Under the pieces are notes generated by a model. That model did not search any database, was not told the origin of the DNA, and worked only from the letters and a program-made list of their open reading frames with translations. 64,000 nucleotides of DNA from assembly GCF_026240635.1 (NCBI RefSeq), contig NZ_CP110848.1, positions 436,501 through 500,500 of the forward strand. Reading direction: 5' to 3'. Below, one piece after another: positions 1 through 8,681 of the stretch (position 1 is the first letter of the stretch; each line of letters opens with the position of its first letter). Source of the stretch: Trichothermofontia sichuanensis B231 (GTDB lineage Bacteria; Cyanobacteriota; Cyanobacteriia; B231). The translations under genes were made by a program, and so were the position numbers.

Positions 1-237
1 GTGAATGCCCAATTGAGGAATCCAGGTCACCTGCTCAGCCATTTGTAACGCAGGATTACTGAAATCAAAGTTTTGTCCAAAACCAAGGAGCATCAGGGCA
101 AAGTCGGCCAAACCGACGCCGAGGGCGTACCAACGGAGCGTTTTGCTGTGTTGGTCCGGGAGGAAGGGGATTAGTAGGGCCGCAATAAGAGGGAAGAGGA
201 GTATCCCTGACAGCCAGGGGAATTCAGTACCAGACAT
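1..237 (-). CDS. ndhD: NAD(P)H-quinone oxidoreductase subunit 4 (NdhD), 5' part only
   Basis: The minus strand reads from an ATG at 235-237 off the left edge, giving the first 79 residues. The N-terminus has a hydrophobic segment beginning FPWLSGILLFPLIAAL, then a short loop with RWYALGVGLADFAL and a second hydrophobic stretch, ending in VTWIPQLGI. This matches the start of cyanobacterial NdhD, a proton-pumping membrane subunit of thylakoid NDH-1 used in respiration and cyclic electron flow. The final aromatic and proline pattern is typical of the segment before the first antiporter helices. The 3' end lies outside the window, so NdhD1-type and CO2-uptake NdhD3/4-type paralogues cannot be separated. 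Confidence 0.85.
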   Translation of the reverse strand, partial: MSGTEFPWLSGILLFPLIAALLIPFLPDQHSKTLRWYALGVGLADFALMLLGFGQNFDFSNPALQMAEQVTWIPQLGIH

Positions 238-366
238 GACACTAGTGGGGAGAAATACCTATCGCTCATTATATGAACTAAGTTGAACTTTTGATAAGGG
301 TTTTGTCAAAAACCTATTTGGTTAACTTCTGGGATGCTGAGGCAATCTCCCTGATATTAATTCGGC

Positions 367-1641
367 TCAAATCCCTGAAAATAAAAGAGTTTGAATGATA
401 TCAGCCAGTTCCCTGGGGTCCCCATTCTCGTTGTTTAGCATCACAATCATCGTGAGTTGATAATTGCTTATATGTAACATAAGTGTTACAAATCCCCCAA
501 AACGTCCGCCATGACCGATCGCCCGTCCCCAGGGGGTTTCCCAGGTTGTGACGCCTAACCCGTAGCCGATCGGGCGGCTGGTATGGTCGAGGGTCCTGGA
601 TTGGGGTTGGGCCATCAGGGCTTGCAGGTTAGGGGAAAGGAGGCAGTTCTGGACCCAAAGGGCTTGGGCAAAGCGATCGAGATCGGCAGCCGTGCTCACC
701 AGACCACTGTCGCCAAAGCCGTAGGCTTCATTAATATGGGAAAAGTTATCGAGGATGTTGTCGCCATCCCAGTTACCGTAGCCACTGACTAGGAGGTTGG
801 GTTGGGGGGTCGTCTCTAGGGCGGTGTCTTCTAGGCCCAGGGGCGTGAACAGTCGCTCACGCAGGGCGATCGCTAAGGGTTGGCCTGTGCGCACCTCAAT
901 CAGTTTTTGCAGCAATAAATAATTCGTGTTGGCATAGTGAAACTCGCCAGGGTGGGTTTGGGGGGGCTGGGCCACGGCATAGGCCAGCATTTCCCCTAGG
1001 GTCCAGATATGTTGAGGCTGGGCCTGAAGTTGGGCCTCAAAGGCGGGACTATCCCGCACATCGGCTAGGCCACTGGTGTGGCTTAGCAGTTGCCGCACAG
1101 TCAGGCGATCTCCCTGGGGCAGCGATTGGATCAGGTCAGCCGGGAGCCAGTGTTCAAGGCGATCGTCCAGACCCAAGTGTCCTTCCTGCACCAGTTGCAA
1201 AACCACTACGGCCACCCATAGTTTGGTGATACTGCCAATGCGGAAGCGATCGCTGGCCTGTAGGGGCTTCTGAGTCGTCAGATCTTGAACACCCGCAGTC
1301 CCAACCCAAACCGACCTAGGGGTTCTGATCCAGAGGAGGCCACCGGGGAGATTGTGCTCTATTAGGTAGCGATCGAGATGGGCCTGGAGTTGCTGTTGGC
1401 GCTGGGAGGTTAATTCCGGTGACACTGCCAGGGGAGGAGCTGCCGGACGACAGTCGTACTCGTACCGAATGACTGGGGGAGTGATAACGGGAGCACGTAT
1501 TTGGCAGCCCCCTAACCCGGACAAACTCACCCCCGCCAGCCAAGCCAACCCTAGTGCTCTGTCACGCTGAGTTTGAGTCGGTTGGGCCAAACGCCGGGCA
1601 ACCCAACCCAGTAGGCCTATTGGGGCGCGCCAGCTTGACAT
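367..1641 (-). CDS. Serine hydrolase of the beta-lactamase class C / DD-peptidase family, probable lipoprotein
   Basis: The 424-residue protein has the three motifs of the class C beta-lactamase/penicillin-binding superfamily: SITK near residue 137 (SxxK nucleophile and base), YANTN about 100 residues later (YxN) and HGGRFGG near the C-terminus (HxG). These enzymes act on D-alanyl peptides or esters outside the cytoplasm. The N-terminus has a hydrophobic stretch ending LSGLGGC, an imperfect lipobox, so it may be a periplasmic lipoprotein. The frame stays open upstream to 1797, but the ATG at 1641 follows a GGGGGCGG run and puts the signal near the N-terminus, so it is preferred. Substrate is not predictable. 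It stands alone, between ndhD on the same strand and the divergent phycocyanin operon. Confidence 0.8.
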   Translation of the reverse strand: MSSWRAPIGLLGWVARRLAQPTQTQRDRALGLAWLAGVSLSGLGGCQIRAPVITPPVIRYEYDCRPAAPPLAVSPELTSQRQQQLQAHLDRYLIEHNLPGGLLWIRTPRSVWVGTAGVQDLTTQKPLQASDRFRIGSITKLWVAVVVLQLVQEGHLGLDDRLEHWLPADLIQSLPQGDRLTVRQLLSHTSGLADVRDSPAFEAQLQAQPQHIWTLGEMLAYAVAQPPQTHPGEFHYANTNYLLLQKLIEVRTGQPLAIALRERLFTPLGLEDTALETTPQPNLLVSGYGNWDGDNILDNFSHINEAYGFGDSGLVSTAADLDRFAQALWVQNCLLSPNLQALMAQPQSRTLDHTSRPIGYGLGVTTWETPWGRAIGHGGRFGGFVTLMLHISNYQLTMIVMLNNENGDPRELADIIQTLLFSGI

Positions 1642-1799
1642 CAACCGCCCCCGTGACAGAGACCTTCCCCGCAAGGGAGCGCCTTCGCCCCTAAGCAGGG
1701 GACAAAAGTCAGCTAAACCGTGGGGCATTCTGTCGAGCACATAGCCATGCGGACAATTATTAGGACAATGCAACGAAATGTTAAAGAGTATAGACAAGC

Positions 1800-2525
1800 T
1801 GCTCTATTTATGATCAACCCCGTTGCTGGACTAAACCCCTTGTCTAAAGGTCATTCACGTCATCAGCGGCCCCAGAAGTAGGCTAGAAGGCTGCGATCGC
1901 GGCCCTACTAGACTGCCACCAGCCGGCTATCTAGCTCTCCCCAAATGCCTGAAATTAGGGCCAACCCCCTCCCTCTTCTACCCCTTCCCTCCTACAGCTC
2001 GCTAATCCTGAGACAAACCCAGTTCAGACAACGCTCAAGATGAAATCCTCAGAAGGCTTACCATAAAAGGGTTCTAGGCACTTTACTTAGCTAAAGTCGC
2101 TCAAAAACGGCGCCATAATTATTGCGAAATGTAAAGAAATAAGAAGTTGTGATAACTAAAAAAACCAATTGGGAACTATTCGTCTTAGTATAATGAGAGT
2201 TACGGAAGTACAAGAAAACAGAGGTCAGACAACTTAACCGTGTGGGTGAAGTAGTGACTAATAGCTGCTTGTAAAGTGAATCGCTCTGGGTAGATTCATG
2301 AAAGCATTTTTCAAGGCAGGCAGATGTTAGTTAAGCTACTGAAACTGCTAAGGCAATCTGTCTAGCGCTTACAAGGGTGATGTTTGTCTGCATACTGTTA
2401 GCGTTTCCGACTTCCGGTCTTGTGGGTCTAAATTGTCTATAACTGGCTGCCTAGTCGGTTCAGGAATAGAGTCAATCTTCCACACCATCAACACGATTTA
2501 GGAACGATTTAGGAGATTAAAACCA
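1800..2525 (+). promoter_or_regulatory. Long intergenic region and probable leader of the phycocyanin operon
   Basis: No gene is visible in these 726 bases between the divergent hydrolase and cpcB. A good -10 hexamer, TATAAT, lies at 2189-2194; no convincing -35 sits at normal spacing (CAATTG at 2166-2171 is the nearest). Starting there, the transcript would carry a leader of roughly 325 nt, in keeping with the long leaders known for cpc operons. An AGGAG ribosome-binding site at 2511-2515 precedes the cpcB ATG, within a near-duplicate ACGATTTAGGA motif. Light or nutrient control elements are likely here but cannot be read off directly. Confidence 0.5.
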
Positions 2526-3044
2526 ATGCTAGACGCATATACCAGGGTTGTTTCCCAAGCTGATGCTCGTGGCGAATATGTTAGCGCGGCACAGCTTGAT
2601 GCACTGTCCGCCCTTGTTAAGGATGGTCTGAAGCGGGTTGATGTCGTTAACCGGATCACCGGTAACGCTTCCGCGATCGTGGCTAATGCCGCTCGCGCCC
2701 TGTTTGCGGAACAGCCCCAACTGATTGCGCCTGGTGGCAATGCTTATACCAGCCGTCGCATGGCAGCTTGTCTGCGCGACATGGAAATCATCCTGCGCTA
2801 TGTTACCTACGCCGTCTACACCGGTGACGCTAGTGTTCTGGATGATCGTTGCTTGAATGGTCTGCGCGAAACCTACCTCGCCCTGGGTGTGCCGGGTGGT
2901 TCCGTGGCAGCCGGTATTCAAAAGATGAAGGAAGCCGCCATCGCGATCGCCAACGATCCCAACGGCATCACCCGTGGTGATTGCAGCTCCTTGATGTCTG
3001 AATTGGCTGGCTACTTCGATCGCGCGGCGGCTGCGGTTGCCTAG
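2526..3044 (+). CDS. cpcB: C-phycocyanin beta subunit
   Basis: The 172-residue globin-fold protein carries phycocyanobilin and pairs with CpcA in the rods of the phycobilisome on the thylakoid surface. Both chromophore cysteines are present: the central one in [12 protein letters not shown] and the C-terminal one in RGDCSSLM. The methylated asparagine site is intact in [10 protein letters not shown]. Length and ends match the family. PecB was considered because of the MLDAY start and AAAAVA end, but the central region is phycocyanin-type and the partner is clearly CpcA. It is first in the operon, 114 bp before cpcA, with an AGGAG ribosome-binding site 10 bases upstream of its start. Confidence 0.97.
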   Translation: MLDAYTRVVSQADARGEYVSAAQLDALSALVKDGLKRVDVVNRITGNASAIVANAARALFAEQPQLIAPGGNAYTSRRMAACLRDMEIILRYVTYAVYTGDASVLDDRCLNGLRETYLALGVPGGSVAAGIQKMKEAAIAIANDPNGITRGDCSSLMSELAGYFDRAAAAVA

Positions 3045-3158
3045 ATCGCATCATCAGACTCCTGGGTGGCTCACTACCCATTACCTGGGTAAGGCGACCA
3101 CACCTTGTCTCAACAAAAACCGATTTGCTAAACCATCAATTAGGGAGATATCAAACCA

Positions 3159-3647
3159 ATGAAAACGCCATTGACTGAAGCAGTTGCCGCTGCAGATTCC
3201 CAAGGTCGCTTCCTGAGCAGCACCGAATTGCAAGTTGCCTTCGGTCGTCTGCGTCAAGCAGGTCCTAGCCTGGAAGCTGCAAAGGTTCTGGCTGCTAAGG
3301 CCAATGATCTGGCAAACGCTGCTGCGAATGCTGTTTACCAGAAGTTCCCCTACACGACCCAAATGCAGGGTTCTAACTTTGCCTCTGATCAACGCGGCAA
3401 GGACAAGTGTGTTCGTGACATCGGCTACTACCTCCGGATGATTCAATACTGCCTGATTGCGGGTGGTACGGGTCCGATGGATGAATACCTGATCGCGGGT
3501 CTGGCTGAAATCAACAGCACCTTTGATCTGTCGCCTAGCTGGTATGTGGAAGCGCTGAAGTATATCAAGGCTAACCACGGTATCACGGGTGATGCGGGCA
3601 CGGAAGCCAACTCCTACATTGACTACGCTATCAATGCGCTGAGCTAG
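3159..3647 (+). CDS. cpcA: C-phycocyanin alpha subunit
   Basis: The 162-residue protein begins MKTPLTEAV and ends DYAINALS, both diagnostic of CpcA. The single phycocyanobilin cysteine is in [14 protein letters not shown]. It forms the alpha/beta monomer with CpcB that assembles into trimers and hexamers of the rod. The chromophore at this cysteine is normally attached by the CpcE/CpcF heterodimer, whose genes lie downstream in the same cluster. A GGGAG ribosome-binding site stands about 13 bases before the ATG. A strong hairpin follows the stop codon. Confidence 0.98.
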   Translation: MKTPLTEAVAAADSQGRFLSSTELQVAFGRLRQAGPSLEAAKVLAAKANDLANAAANAVYQKFPYTTQMQGSNFASDQRGKDKCVRDIGYYLRMIQYCLIAGGTGPMDEYLIAGLAEINSTFDLSPSWYVEALKYIKANHGITGDAGTEANSYIDYAINALS

Positions 3648-3660
3648 ATCGCGTTCATGT

Positions 3661-3722
3661 TGCCCGGCAGGGTAATCAGCTCTATGTCGCTTTTAGATAG
3701 GAGTTGATGACCTTACCGGGCA
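3661..3722 (+). terminator. Intergenic hairpin after cpcA, likely attenuator or RNA-stabilising element
   Basis: TGCCCGG at 3661-3667 pairs with CCGGGCA at 3716-3722, and the inner arms (GGTAATCA with TGATGACC) extend the stem. The hairpin is followed by TTTTGCTT, a weak T-rich stretch. In other cyanobacteria such structures between cpcBA and the linker genes lower downstream transcript or stabilise the cpcBA message, giving many more subunits than linkers. A partial terminator role here is inference. Confidence 0.65.
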
Positions 3723-3746
3723 TTTTGCTTAACGCCGACATAACAA

Positions 3747-3782
3747 GATTGGCTAGATTGGCTAGATTGGCTGGATTGGCTA
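3747..3782. repeat. Four tandem 9-bp units (GATTGGCTA)
   Basis: GATTGGCTA occurs four times head to tail, the third copy with one change (GATTGGCTG). It lies 39 bp before the first cpcC start. It looks like replication slippage, and copy number may vary between strains. Confidence 0.9.
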
Positions 3783-3821
3783 ATTCAGTAGTCCAATAAC
3801 AAATCAAGTAGGGGAAACCGT

Positions 3822-4637
3822 ATGGCTGGTGTAAAAGAGTCTGGGCGCCTAGGAATCAGCGCGTTCCAGGAAACTGAACCGACTGAACTTCGTCCACACT
3901 GGACAGATGATGATGTTAATGCAGTGATTCGGGCAGCCTACCGTCAGGTTTTAGGCAACGAACATATTATGCAGAGTGAGCGTCTGACGAGCGCTGAATC
4001 TCTGCTACGCCAGGGGCAAATTACCGTCCGGGATTTTGTGCGTGCGTTGGCCCAGTCTGAACTGTATCGCCGTAAATTTTTCTATCCCAATTTTCAGGTA
4101 CGCTTCATCGAGCTGAACTACAAGCATTTGTTGGGGCGTGCTCCTTATAATGAGGCTGAGATTGCTTATCACGTTGACCTTTATAGCTCTGAAGGCTACG
4201 AAGCTGAGATCAATTCCTATATTGATTCCCTTGAATATCAGCAGAGCTTTGGTGACAACGTGGTTCCTTATTATCGCGATCTGGTAACCACGGGTGTGGG
4301 TCAACAAACAGTTGGGTTTACCCGCTTGTTCCAACTGTATCGGGGATATGCCAATAGCGATCGTGCCCAAGCCCAGACAGCTCCCCGTCTGACGTGGGAA
4401 CTGGCTCGTAACATGGCCTCGCCGATTTCGCCGCCGACGGCTGGTGCGCTGAGCGGCCCCTTGGGAGGGAGTCGAGGTGATGTGTATCGAGTACGGGTTA
4501 TGCAGGGACCTTCTGCGGCTGCACCCAGGATTCGTCGCAGTGCTATTGAACTGTTGGTTTCCTTTGATCAACTGTCGAATAAGCTGCAACAACTCAATCG
4601 GTCTGGTAGCAAGGTTCTGAGCATCCAGCCGGTTTAA
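3822..4637 (+). CDS. cpcC: Phycobilisome rod linker polypeptide (first CpcC)
   Basis: The 271-residue protein has an N-terminal phycobilisome linker domain (about residues 20-150), recognisable by [30 protein letters not shown] and [19 protein letters not shown], followed by a flexible stretch and a C-terminal CpcD-like domain ending [17 protein letters not shown]. This is the standard CpcC layout. It joins phycocyanin hexamers within a rod and tunes their absorption. It is one of two cpcC paralogues in tandem, separated from cpcA by a hairpin. The start follows AGGGGAAACCGT and gives the usual MAG start. Confidence 0.94.
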   Translation: MAGVKESGRLGISAFQETEPTELRPHWTDDDVNAVIRAAYRQVLGNEHIMQSERLTSAESLLRQGQITVRDFVRALAQSELYRRKFFYPNFQVRFIELNYKHLLGRAPYNEAEIAYHVDLYSSEGYEAEINSYIDSLEYQQSFGDNVVPYYRDLVTTGVGQQTVGFTRLFQLYRGYANSDRAQAQTAPRLTWELARNMASPISPPTAGALSGPLGGSRGDVYRVRVMQGPSAAAPRIRRSAIELLVSFDQLSNKLQQLNRSGSKVLSIQPV

Positions 4638-4650
4638 GTTGTGCGACTCG

Positions 4651-4733
4651 GATCAGCGATTGCTGTAGCGCAAGGCTTCACCAACGGCTGGATCACTCAT
4701 TGATTGAAGTTGGATAACGATCGCTGATCTTTT
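4651..4733 (+). terminator. Hairpin with T-rich tail between the two cpcC genes
   Basis: GATCAGCGAT at 4651-4660 is perfectly complementary to ATCGCTGATC at 4720-4729, followed by TTTTCTC. The loop is long (59 nt) with some internal pairing. It resembles a leaky Rho-independent terminator that could lower expression of the downstream linkers. The T-tract is short, so full termination is doubtful. Confidence 0.55.
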
Positions 4734-4758
4734 CTCTTGATGGCCAGCCTCTTCATTC

Positions 4759-4792
4759 CCTGAAAACACTGACTACCTGAAAACACTGACTA
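4759..4792. repeat. Two tandem 17-bp units before the second cpcC
   Basis: The 17-bp unit CCTGAAAACACTGACTA is repeated perfectly at 4759-4775 and 4776-4792. It ends just upstream of the AAGGAGA ribosome-binding site of the second cpcC, which begins with GTG at 4809. Confidence 0.9.
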
Positions 4793-4808
4793 TAAGGAGA
4801 GTATTTCA

Positions 4809-5666
4809 GTGCCTATTACCGCACAAGCGTCCCGACTAGGGACTTCAGCGTTTAGTGATGCTGCCCCCATCGAACTGCGTCCCAATGCGACTGAAGACGA
4901 TGTTAACGCTATTATTCGTGCTGCCTATCGTCAACTATTGGGGAATGACTATTTGATGGCTTCTGAACGCTTGGTCATTCCAGAATCCCTGTTGCGGGAC
5001 GGTAAGATTACGGTTAAAGAGTTTGTCCGTGCCGTAGCTAAATCAGAACTTTACAAGTCGAAGTTTTTCTACAATAACTTCCACAGCCGGGTTACGGAAC
5101 TGAACTACAAGCATCTGTTGGGGCGGGCACCCTACGATCAAACGGAGATCAGCTACCACTTGGATCTGTATGAAGCCAGTGGTTACGAGGCTGACATTGA
5201 TTCCTACCTGGATTCGCCGGAATATCAGGCAGTATTCGGTGAAAATATTGTTCCCTACTATCGGGATTTGGTAACGACGGGTGTGGGCCAGCGGACGGTT
5301 GGTTTTACGCGCTTGTTCCAACTCTATCGGGGGTACGCCACCAGCAGCCGGGGACAATTCCAGGGCAACTATCCGCACTTGGTAATGGAATTGGCTCGGG
5401 GCCAAGCTTCGGCGGTTGTGGCACCGGGAACGCCCTACACTCGTCCGTCTATGCGAGGCGTACCTGTTAACAGCGCCTTTGGTGGCTCGGAAGCTTTTGG
5501 TTCGGGACGTCTGTTCCGGGTGGAAATTGCCGCAGTTTCCAAGCCGGGTTATCCCAGTGTTCGTCGTTCCAATCGGGTTGTGATTATTCCTTATGAGGAG
5601 CTGTCGAACAATATGCAACGGGTACAACGCCAGGGTGGCAAGATTGCTAGCATCACACCTCTATAA
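4809..5666 (+). CDS. cpcC: Phycobilisome rod linker polypeptide (second CpcC)
   Basis: The 285-residue protein is a paralogue of the preceding linker: N-terminal linker domain with [31 protein letters not shown] and [18 protein letters not shown], then a C-terminal CpcD-like domain ending [17 protein letters not shown]. It starts with GTG after a good AAGGAGA site 9 bases upstream; the resulting [11 protein letters not shown] is the normal CpcC beginning. Two tandem CpcC linkers imply rods of up to three phycocyanin discs with distinct linkers at different distances from the core. That is inferred from other cyanobacteria. Confidence 0.94.
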   Translation: MPITAQASRLGTSAFSDAAPIELRPNATEDDVNAIIRAAYRQLLGNDYLMASERLVIPESLLRDGKITVKEFVRAVAKSELYKSKFFYNNFHSRVTELNYKHLLGRAPYDQTEISYHLDLYEASGYEADIDSYLDSPEYQAVFGENIVPYYRDLVTTGVGQRTVGFTRLFQLYRGYATSSRGQFQGNYPHLVMELARGQASAVVAPGTPYTRPSMRGVPVNSAFGGSEAFGSGRLFRVEIAAVSKPGYPSVRRSNRVVIIPYEELSNNMQRVQRQGGKIASITPL

Positions 5667-5715
5667 GTGGGGGTGTTGACTTTTGCTCATGCCAGCGCTC
5701 TCAATACCCTAGCTA

Positions 5716-5811
5716 AATACCCTATAAGTATGGCAGGGTATTGCGGTGGTTAATTTGATTGTGGGTAATGTCCCCCCAGTTGTGAGGGTTTCCTTCAAAA
5801 TAACCGGGGGG
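5716..5811 (+). terminator. Two hairpins in the cpcC-cpcD gap
   Basis: AATACCCT at 5716-5723 pairs with AGGGTATT at 5735-5742, and CCCCCCAGTT at 5772-5781 pairs with AACCGGGGGG at 5802-5811 (one mismatch). Neither is followed by a long T-tract at once, though the second is followed by AATTTGCCTAGTTTTG. They probably act in attenuation or processing between linker genes, not as full terminators. Confidence 0.5.
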
Positions 5812-5889
5812 AATTTGCCTAGTTTTGTAACTTGTATTGTGTTCGTGTAATTTTTGGTAATTTTTGGACATTTCTGGAGCACAGCGATT

Positions 5890-6108
5890 ATGTTGGGTAC
5901 TCGGTATTTTCGCTATGAAGTCACTGGCCTCCGTCAAAATGAGGAGACGGATCGGATGAATGCCCCTATTCGTTCTAGCGGCAGTATATTCATTACGGTT
6001 CCCTATAGCCGGATGAATGAGGAAATGCAGCGTATTACCCGCATGGGTGGTCAAATTGTTTCGATTTCCCCAATTAGTACGAGTAGTGCTACTGCGGCAG
6101 AAGCTTAG
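5890..6108 (+). CDS. cpcD: Phycobilisome small rod-capping linker CpcD
   Basis: The 72-residue protein, from MLGTRYFRYEVTGL to the end, is the CpcD domain alone: basic, with SSGSIFITVPYSRMNEEMQR and GGQIVSISP. It caps the core-distal end of the phycocyanin rod and limits its length. The frame remains open upstream to 5854, but the ATG at 5890 has GGAG about 10 bases upstream and matches the family's MLG/MFG start, so it is chosen. The gene sits after the two cpcC linkers, the classic order. Confidence 0.93.
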   Translation: MLGTRYFRYEVTGLRQNEETDRMNAPIRSSGSIFITVPYSRMNEEMQRITRMGGQIVSISPISTSSATAAEA

Positions 6109-6154
6109 TTACCAATTGGCGGATGTCCGATCGTAAAGCGATGCTGCGACGCTC

Positions 6155-7003
6155 ATGCAAGGGACTAATTTTGAAAATGCGTCTGACTTGTCACTAGTTG
6201 ATACGGCTAGTGACGAGTCTTCTCTGACCGTAGAGCAGGCGATCGCCAATTTGCGCGGTCCCGATTCAGGGTTGCGTTATTACGCGGCTTGGTGGTTAGG
6301 TCGGTTTCGGGTTGGGACTCCCGAGGCGATCGCAGCCTTGATCGAAAGTTTGGCCGATGATTCTGATCGCACGGCGGAAGGCGGCTATCCCCTACGGCGT
6401 AATGCTGCTCGTGCTTTGGGGAAGTTGGGTGATACCCAGGCAGTTCCGGCTTTGATTGAGTGTCTGGCCTGTGATGATTTTTATGTTCGGGAGGCGGCGG
6501 CGCAGGCCCTAGGGAGCTTGGGCGATCGACGGGCGATCCCCCCGCTGATGGCCTTATTAGACGGTGGGTTAGCTGCCGCTCAACCTCTCGGTGATGGGAT
6601 TCGTCTACGTCATCCCTATGCAGCGATCCTGGAAGCGTTGGGGGAGTTGGAGGCAACGGAAGCCATTGCCTTGATTGAACCCTTTCTTGACCATCCCTTT
6701 GAACTGTTACAATATGCGGCGGCACGGGCTATGTATGCCTTAACCCAGGAGTCAGTCTATGCGGAGCGTTTGGTCCGTGCCCTGTCAGGGGATAAGCTGC
6801 CCTTACGGCGGGCAGCGCTGGCAGACTTGGGAGCGATTGGCTACACACCTGCTGCTACCGCGATTGCCCAAACGCTGGCAGAAAATAGCTTGAAGTTGAT
6901 TGCTCTGAAGGGGCTACTGGAAAAGCAAGTCCAGCAGATCCCTTTGCCCACTCTTTCGGAAGAGGCGAGGCGGATTATGGCTCTTATGGATGAACTCCTA
7001 TAG
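6155..7003 (+). CDS. cpcE: Phycocyanin alpha subunit phycocyanobilin lyase, CpcE subunit
   Basis: The 282-residue protein is built of HEAT-like helical repeats, with the hallmark LRYYAAWWLGRFRVG near residue 40 and repeated ALGKLGD / ALGSLGDRRAIPPL units. With CpcF it forms the heterodimeric lyase that attaches phycocyanobilin to the CpcA cysteine. It follows cpcD by 46 bp and precedes cpcF by 110 bp, the usual arrangement. Length is normal for the family and no defect is visible. Confidence 0.94.
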   Translation: MQGTNFENASDLSLVDTASDESSLTVEQAIANLRGPDSGLRYYAAWWLGRFRVGTPEAIAALIESLADDSDRTAEGGYPLRRNAARALGKLGDTQAVPALIECLACDDFYVREAAAQALGSLGDRRAIPPLMALLDGGLAAAQPLGDGIRLRHPYAAILEALGELEATEAIALIEPFLDHPFELLQYAAARAMYALTQESVYAERLVRALSGDKLPLRRAALADLGAIGYTPAATAIAQTLAENSLKLIALKGLLEKQVQQIPLPTLSEEARRIMALMDELL

Positions 7004-7113
7004 AGGTCCAGGTAAGTGCTGAGATCTGGCCAAGACTGAGAGCATCACGCATGGCTGGATTCAAGGCAGACGCGATGCGATCGCCCAACCGCTAGCATAT
7101 AGGTAGATAGCTC

Positions 7114-7971
7114 ATGACTGTCTTCTCTCCTATCCCTGATGCTGCTGCTATGTCAGATTCCTTGCTTCCCCTGATCCGTGCTGTTGAACAGGCCCATTCT
7201 GCGTCCCAACTCACTCAGGCTGTCCGCGCGCTGGCGGCCACTGGCCAGGAAGGTAGTATTCCTACCTTGATAGCGGTCCTCAGCTATAACAATCCTGGGG
7301 CCGCAGTTGCCGCCGTGGAAGGCTTAATTCAGATTGGGGAGCCAGCGGTTCCCGCCCTTTTAGAGCAGTTAGATCAACACAACTACACGGCTCGGTCGTG
7401 GGCGATTCGTGCGCTGGCAGGCATTGGTGATCCGAGGGGACTAGTGACCCTTTTGGGGGCGGCAACGGCAGACTTTTCTATGAGTGTGCGACGAGCAGCG
7501 GCACGGGGGTTAGGAACGATGAAGTGGCACTGGTTCCCCCAAGATCTGCTCGAGATTGCTCAGGAAGAAGCTCTGGAAGCGTTGCTATTTGTAGCCCAGC
7601 AGGATGAGGAGTGGGTCGTGCGGTATGCGGCGATCGTGGGCTTAGAAACCTTAGCGACCGCGATCGCCCTCGCCTATCCTGACTGGCGAGCGCAAATTCA
7701 AAGCCAGCTTGCCCGGATGACGGATCATGACACCAGTTGGGCGGTGCGAGCGCGGGCTTGTTTGGCTCAACAGCAACTCCAGGCCGGAATCAAGATCATG
7801 CCCACTCCCGCTACGGTGGAACCGTCTCCCCTTTCCGCAACCGACTGGCAGCAGATATTAGACACCCTGTATGCCCGCAAAGCTCAGGAACGTTTAGCCT
7901 TTGGGGAAGGTGATCCCCGCCGGTATCGAGAACTGGCCCTGGCGATCGGGCAACCGGAGGTAAAGCCTTAA
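7114..7971 (+). CDS. cpcF: Phycocyanin alpha subunit phycocyanobilin lyase, CpcF subunit
   Basis: The 285-residue HEAT-repeat protein is the partner of CpcE. It carries LIRAVEQAHSASQL near the N-terminus, AVAAVEGLIQIGEPAVPALL and SWAIRALAGIGDPRG repeats, and MKWHWFP, all typical of CpcF. With CpcE it catalyses, and can reverse, phycocyanobilin attachment to CpcA. The ATG at 7114 follows AGGTAG; an internal ATG at 7150 lacks an upstream site and would trim 12 residues. The C-terminal tail past residue 230 is proline-containing and less conserved. Confidence 0.93.
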   Translation: MTVFSPIPDAAAMSDSLLPLIRAVEQAHSASQLTQAVRALAATGQEGSIPTLIAVLSYNNPGAAVAAVEGLIQIGEPAVPALLEQLDQHNYTARSWAIRALAGIGDPRGLVTLLGAATADFSMSVRRAAARGLGTMKWHWFPQDLLEIAQEEALEALLFVAQQDEEWVVRYAAIVGLETLATAIALAYPDWRAQIQSQLARMTDHDTSWAVRARACLAQQQLQAGIKIMPTPATVEPSPLSATDWQQILDTLYARKAQERLAFGEGDPRRYRELALAIGQPEVKP

Positions 7972-8054
7972 ACTAAGGTGTTGTGGCGATATGATCAACC
8001 TTATCCCCGATTGCCGGGTTAGGAATCACTGTAAGGGCATAGGATAAGACAGCG

Positions 8055-8681
8055 ATGGATGTGATGGCATTTTTTGAGCTAAGTACGGGTAAATGGCGAT
8101 CGCAACGCACAACCCATCACCTTGCCTTTCGGCGTGCGGAGGCTGGCGAATCAGAGATCTACGTCAAAGCCTTACCTGCAGAGGATGCCAGTGTTATTGA
8201 AATTTGCCATCTCCACCAGGTTGACCCACGAACTGCTATTGGGGGGGCCTTTGTGTCCTGGAGTAGTTCTATGGCTTGGGATCAGGATGACGACAACCAT
8301 GAAGGGACAACGGTGTTTGCCCTGATTCCGGATGCGGATAATCCCCGTCAAGGCACCCTACTCCGGGAACGCGGGTATGCAGAGGTTATTCCGGTTGCGG
8401 GTCAGTACTACATGGACGATGAGGATGCCCTCGTCCTGACGACTGAGTATGAAACCATGAGTTCAATCGAGCGGTTTTGGTTTCCTAACCCCAGTCTGCG
8501 GATGCGCACCAGCACAGTCAAACGGTTTGGGGGATTTTCTACAGCGACCTTCTGCACAGAATGGCGGATTGAGACCGATGCTGCCCTGCCTTCTTCCCGG
8601 CCAGCCGCGGGGGATGCCCCAGCCAGCCCACCTCCCCCGACCAGCCCCTCAATACCCTACTTGTCTTTTCTGGGATGGTAG
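8055..8681 (+). CDS. cpcS: CpcS/CpeS-family phycobiliprotein lyase
   Basis: The 208-residue protein has the lipocalin-like fold of S-type bilin lyases. It shows MAFFELSTGKWRSQRTTHHL at the start, GTLLRERGYAEVIPVAGQYY centrally and RMRTSTVKRFGGFSTATFCTEW near residue 170. S-type lyases attach phycocyanobilin to the central beta-subunit cysteine of phycocyanin and to allophycocyanins. The last 35 residues are a Pro/Ser-rich tail not needed for the fold. Its place after cpcEF completes a local set of chromophore lyases for CpcA and for the central CpcB site; no T-type lyase (CpcT) for the C-terminal CpcB site is in the window. The stop codon touches the next start. Subtype (CpcS versus CpcU) is not certain. 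Confidence 0.85.
   Translation: MDVMAFFELSTGKWRSQRTTHHLAFRRAEAGESEIYVKALPAEDASVIEICHLHQVDPRTAIGGAFVSWSSSMAWDQDDDNHEGTTVFALIPDADNPRQGTLLRERGYAEVIPVAGQYYMDDEDALVLTTEYETMSSIERFWFPNPSLRMRTSTVKRFGGFSTATFCTEWRIETDAALPSSRPAAGDAPASPPPPTSPSIPYLSFLGW

Noticed and set aside
2529-2921. Long minus-strand frame opposite cpcB (and similar ones opposite cpcA and cpcC)
   Set aside because: It is a shadow of a strongly conserved coding strand, with no family motif and no ribosome-binding site of its own.
2526-3044. Phycoerythrocyanin beta subunit (PecB)
   Set aside because: The [10 protein letters not shown]-type central region and the neighbouring cpcA and cpcE/cpcF fit phycocyanin; filamentous CpcB proteins have a similar C-terminus.
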